This document shows, piece by piece, positions 4,648 to 5,626 of a DNA stretch of 5,626 nucleotides (positions are counted from its first letter, which is position 1; the number at the start of each line of letters is the position of its first letter). A program made the position numbers and the translations under genes. Under the pieces are notes generated by a model. That model ran no database searches. It was not told where the DNA came from and worked only from the letters and a program-made list of their open reading frames with translations. Source of the DNA: JADKCL01 sp046050405 (lineage in GTDB: Bacteria; Bacteroidota; Bacteroidia; J057; JADKCL01); the NCBI GenBank assembly GCA_046050405.1, contig JBJOPY010000189.1, positions 1 to 5,626 of the forward strand. The letters run 5' to 3'.

Positions 4648-5626
4648 GTGAAAAATTTAATCACATACCTATCGGCATTATTGATGCTGGGCTCGCCCCT
4701 GGCGGCACAGCAGCGTAGGACTTGTGGAACCATGGAGAACCAGGCTCGCCTGGAGGCGATGGATCCGAACCTATCATCGGCGAGGGCGCGGATGGAGGCT
4801 CAGACGGCAGCGTTTGTGAACCAGTATCGATCCCAAGGCTCACAAGTCGTGTACAACATCCCTGTCGTGGTGCATGTCGTGTACAACACCGCCACCCAAA
4901 ACATCAGTGATGCCCAAGTCCAGTCTCAAATCACGGCCTTGAACAATGACTTTCGGAGGTTGAACGCGGATCGCACCAATACGCCTGCGGCCTTTGCATC
5001 CGTGGCTGCAGATTGTGAAATCACATTTTGCCTTGCAACTGTCGATCCCAATGGCGCTGCCACCACGGGTATCACCCGCACCAGCACCACCACGGCCTCC
5101 TTTCTCGACGACGACCGTGTGAAATCGTCAACCAGTGGCGGTAAAAGCCCTTGGAACACCTCGAAATACCTGAACCTTTGGGTCTGCAACCTTGGCGGAG
5201 ATCTCCTCGGATACGCACAGTTCCCAGGCGGATCTGCATCCACCGATGGAGTTGTCGTCGACTATACCGCCTTCGGGACCACCGGCACCGCCGCGGCTCC
5301 TTTCAACAAGGGGCGGACACTTACCCATGAAGTCGGACACTGGCTGAATCTCCGGCATATCTGGGGCGACGACAATGGTTCCTGCACAGGTTCCGATCTC
5401 GTTAACGACACCCCGAACCAAGCAGCTGAAAACTACAGTTGTCCAGCATATCCGCTTACAGATGCGTGCTCATCTTCCAGCCCCGGTGTCATGTTCATGA
5501 ATTACATGGATTACACCGATGATGCCTGCATGAACATGTTCACCCTTGGCCAGAAGGCCCGCATGGTGGCCACATTGAGTTCCACGGGTGCGCGTGCCAG
5601 CCTTGCGACTTCTGGCGGGTGCGGCG
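4648..5626 (+). CDS. Secreted M43B (cytophagalysin/pappalysin-type) zinc metalloprotease, 3' end outside window
   Basis: An extracellular metzincin endopeptidase, 326 codons seen and still open at the window edge. GTG 4648 is the first possible start after an in-frame TAA at 4636-4638 and gives a signal peptide: K2, hydrophobic stretch 4-18, likely cleavage after LAA (18-20). RTCG at 24-27 looks like the pro-segment cysteine switch (C26) that blocks the zinc in family zymogens. YNIPVVVHVVYN (about 69-80) opens the catalytic domain. The zinc site is HEVGHWLNLRH at 227-237: ligands H227, H231, H237, base E228. The Met-turn is NYMDY at 285-289 (M287), followed by DDACMNMFTLGQ. C246, C265, C274 and C294 fit the two conserved disulfides of ulilysin-like enzymes. 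Family members in Bacteroidota often carry a C-terminal type IX secretion sorting domain; whether this one does cannot be seen. Substrate unknown. No Shine-Dalgarno sequence is visible. Confidence 0.93.
   Translation, partial: MKNLITYLSALLMLGSPLAAQQRRTCGTMENQARLEAMDPNLSSARARMEAQTAAFVNQYRSQGSQVVYNIPVVVHVVYNTATQNISDAQVQSQITALNNDFRRLNADRTNTPAAFASVAADCEITFCLATVDPNGAATTGITRTSTTTASFLDDDRVKSSTSGGKSPWNTSKYLNLWVCNLGGDLLGYAQFPGGSASTDGVVVDYTAFGTTGTAAAPFNKGRTLTHEVGHWLNLRHIWGDDNGSCTGSDLVNDTPNQAAENYSCPAYPLTDACSSSSPGVMFMNYMDYTDDACMNMFTLGQKARMVATLSSTGARASLATSGGCG
4846..4888 (+). repeat. 13-base direct repeat inside the metalloprotease gene
   Basis: GTCGTGTACAACA occurs at 4846-4858 and again at 4876-4888, exactly 30 bases apart and in frame, giving VVYN twice at a 10-residue interval. 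The second copy is the conserved family segment (HVVYN). The first may be a local duplication or convergent codon choice. Confidence 0.6.

Noticed and set aside
1..5626. CRISPR arrays, tRNA or rRNA genes, insertion sequences, phage or defence modules
   Set aside because: I saw no regularly spaced repeats, no tRNA-like arms or rRNA signature, no transposase or integrase, and no terminal inverted repeats with target duplications.

Overview
This is a GC-rich window that most likely comes from a Bacteroidota chromosome, perhaps an environmental Flavobacteriales-like lineage with unusually high GC. Three things point there. The first helicase carries DEFD in motif II and HRNGRTAR in motif VI, a combination I associate with Bacteroidota DbpA-like proteins. 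Only one gene (pirin) has a clear Shine-Dalgarno sequence. Exact matches to the Bacteroidota -7 promoter element TAnnTTTG lie just upstream of two genes. The last gene, a secreted M43B (cytophagalysin/pappalysin-type) metalloprotease, also fits that phylum. The assignment is inference from familiarity with these families, not from a search.

Layout, left to right: (1) 2-49, the last 15 codons of an upstream gene; (2) 50-386, a noncoding, hairpin-rich stretch; (3) 387-1712 (+), a DEAD-box RNA helicase with a DbpA-type RNA-binding C-terminus; (4) 1713-1880, a short convergent spacer with two inverted repeats; (5) 1881-3041 (-), a second, compact RhlE-type DEAD-box helicase; (6) 3042-3210, a divergent spacer; (7) 3211-3414 (+), a small coiled-coil protein of unknown function; (8) 3415-3644, a spacer with three chained inverted repeats ending in a T-run; (9) 3645-4397 (+), a pirin-family cupin; (10) 4398-4647, a spacer with a large dyad and the best promoter in the window; (11) 4648 to the window end (+), the metalloprotease, cut off at its 3' end.

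The two helicases sit tail to tail and are probably both involved in ribosome assembly or RNA remodelling, but they are separately transcribed. The small coiled-coil gene, pirin and protease each have their own spacer of more than 160 bases and look like single-gene units, not an operon. The coding content is ordinary housekeeping plus one secreted enzyme. I see no CRISPR array, tRNA, rRNA, insertion sequence, phage module or defence island. The less explained material is in the intergenic structures: the chained, mutually exclusive hairpins at 3457-3507, the dyad, promoter and palindrome cluster at 4534-4621, and the long structured region before the first helicase.
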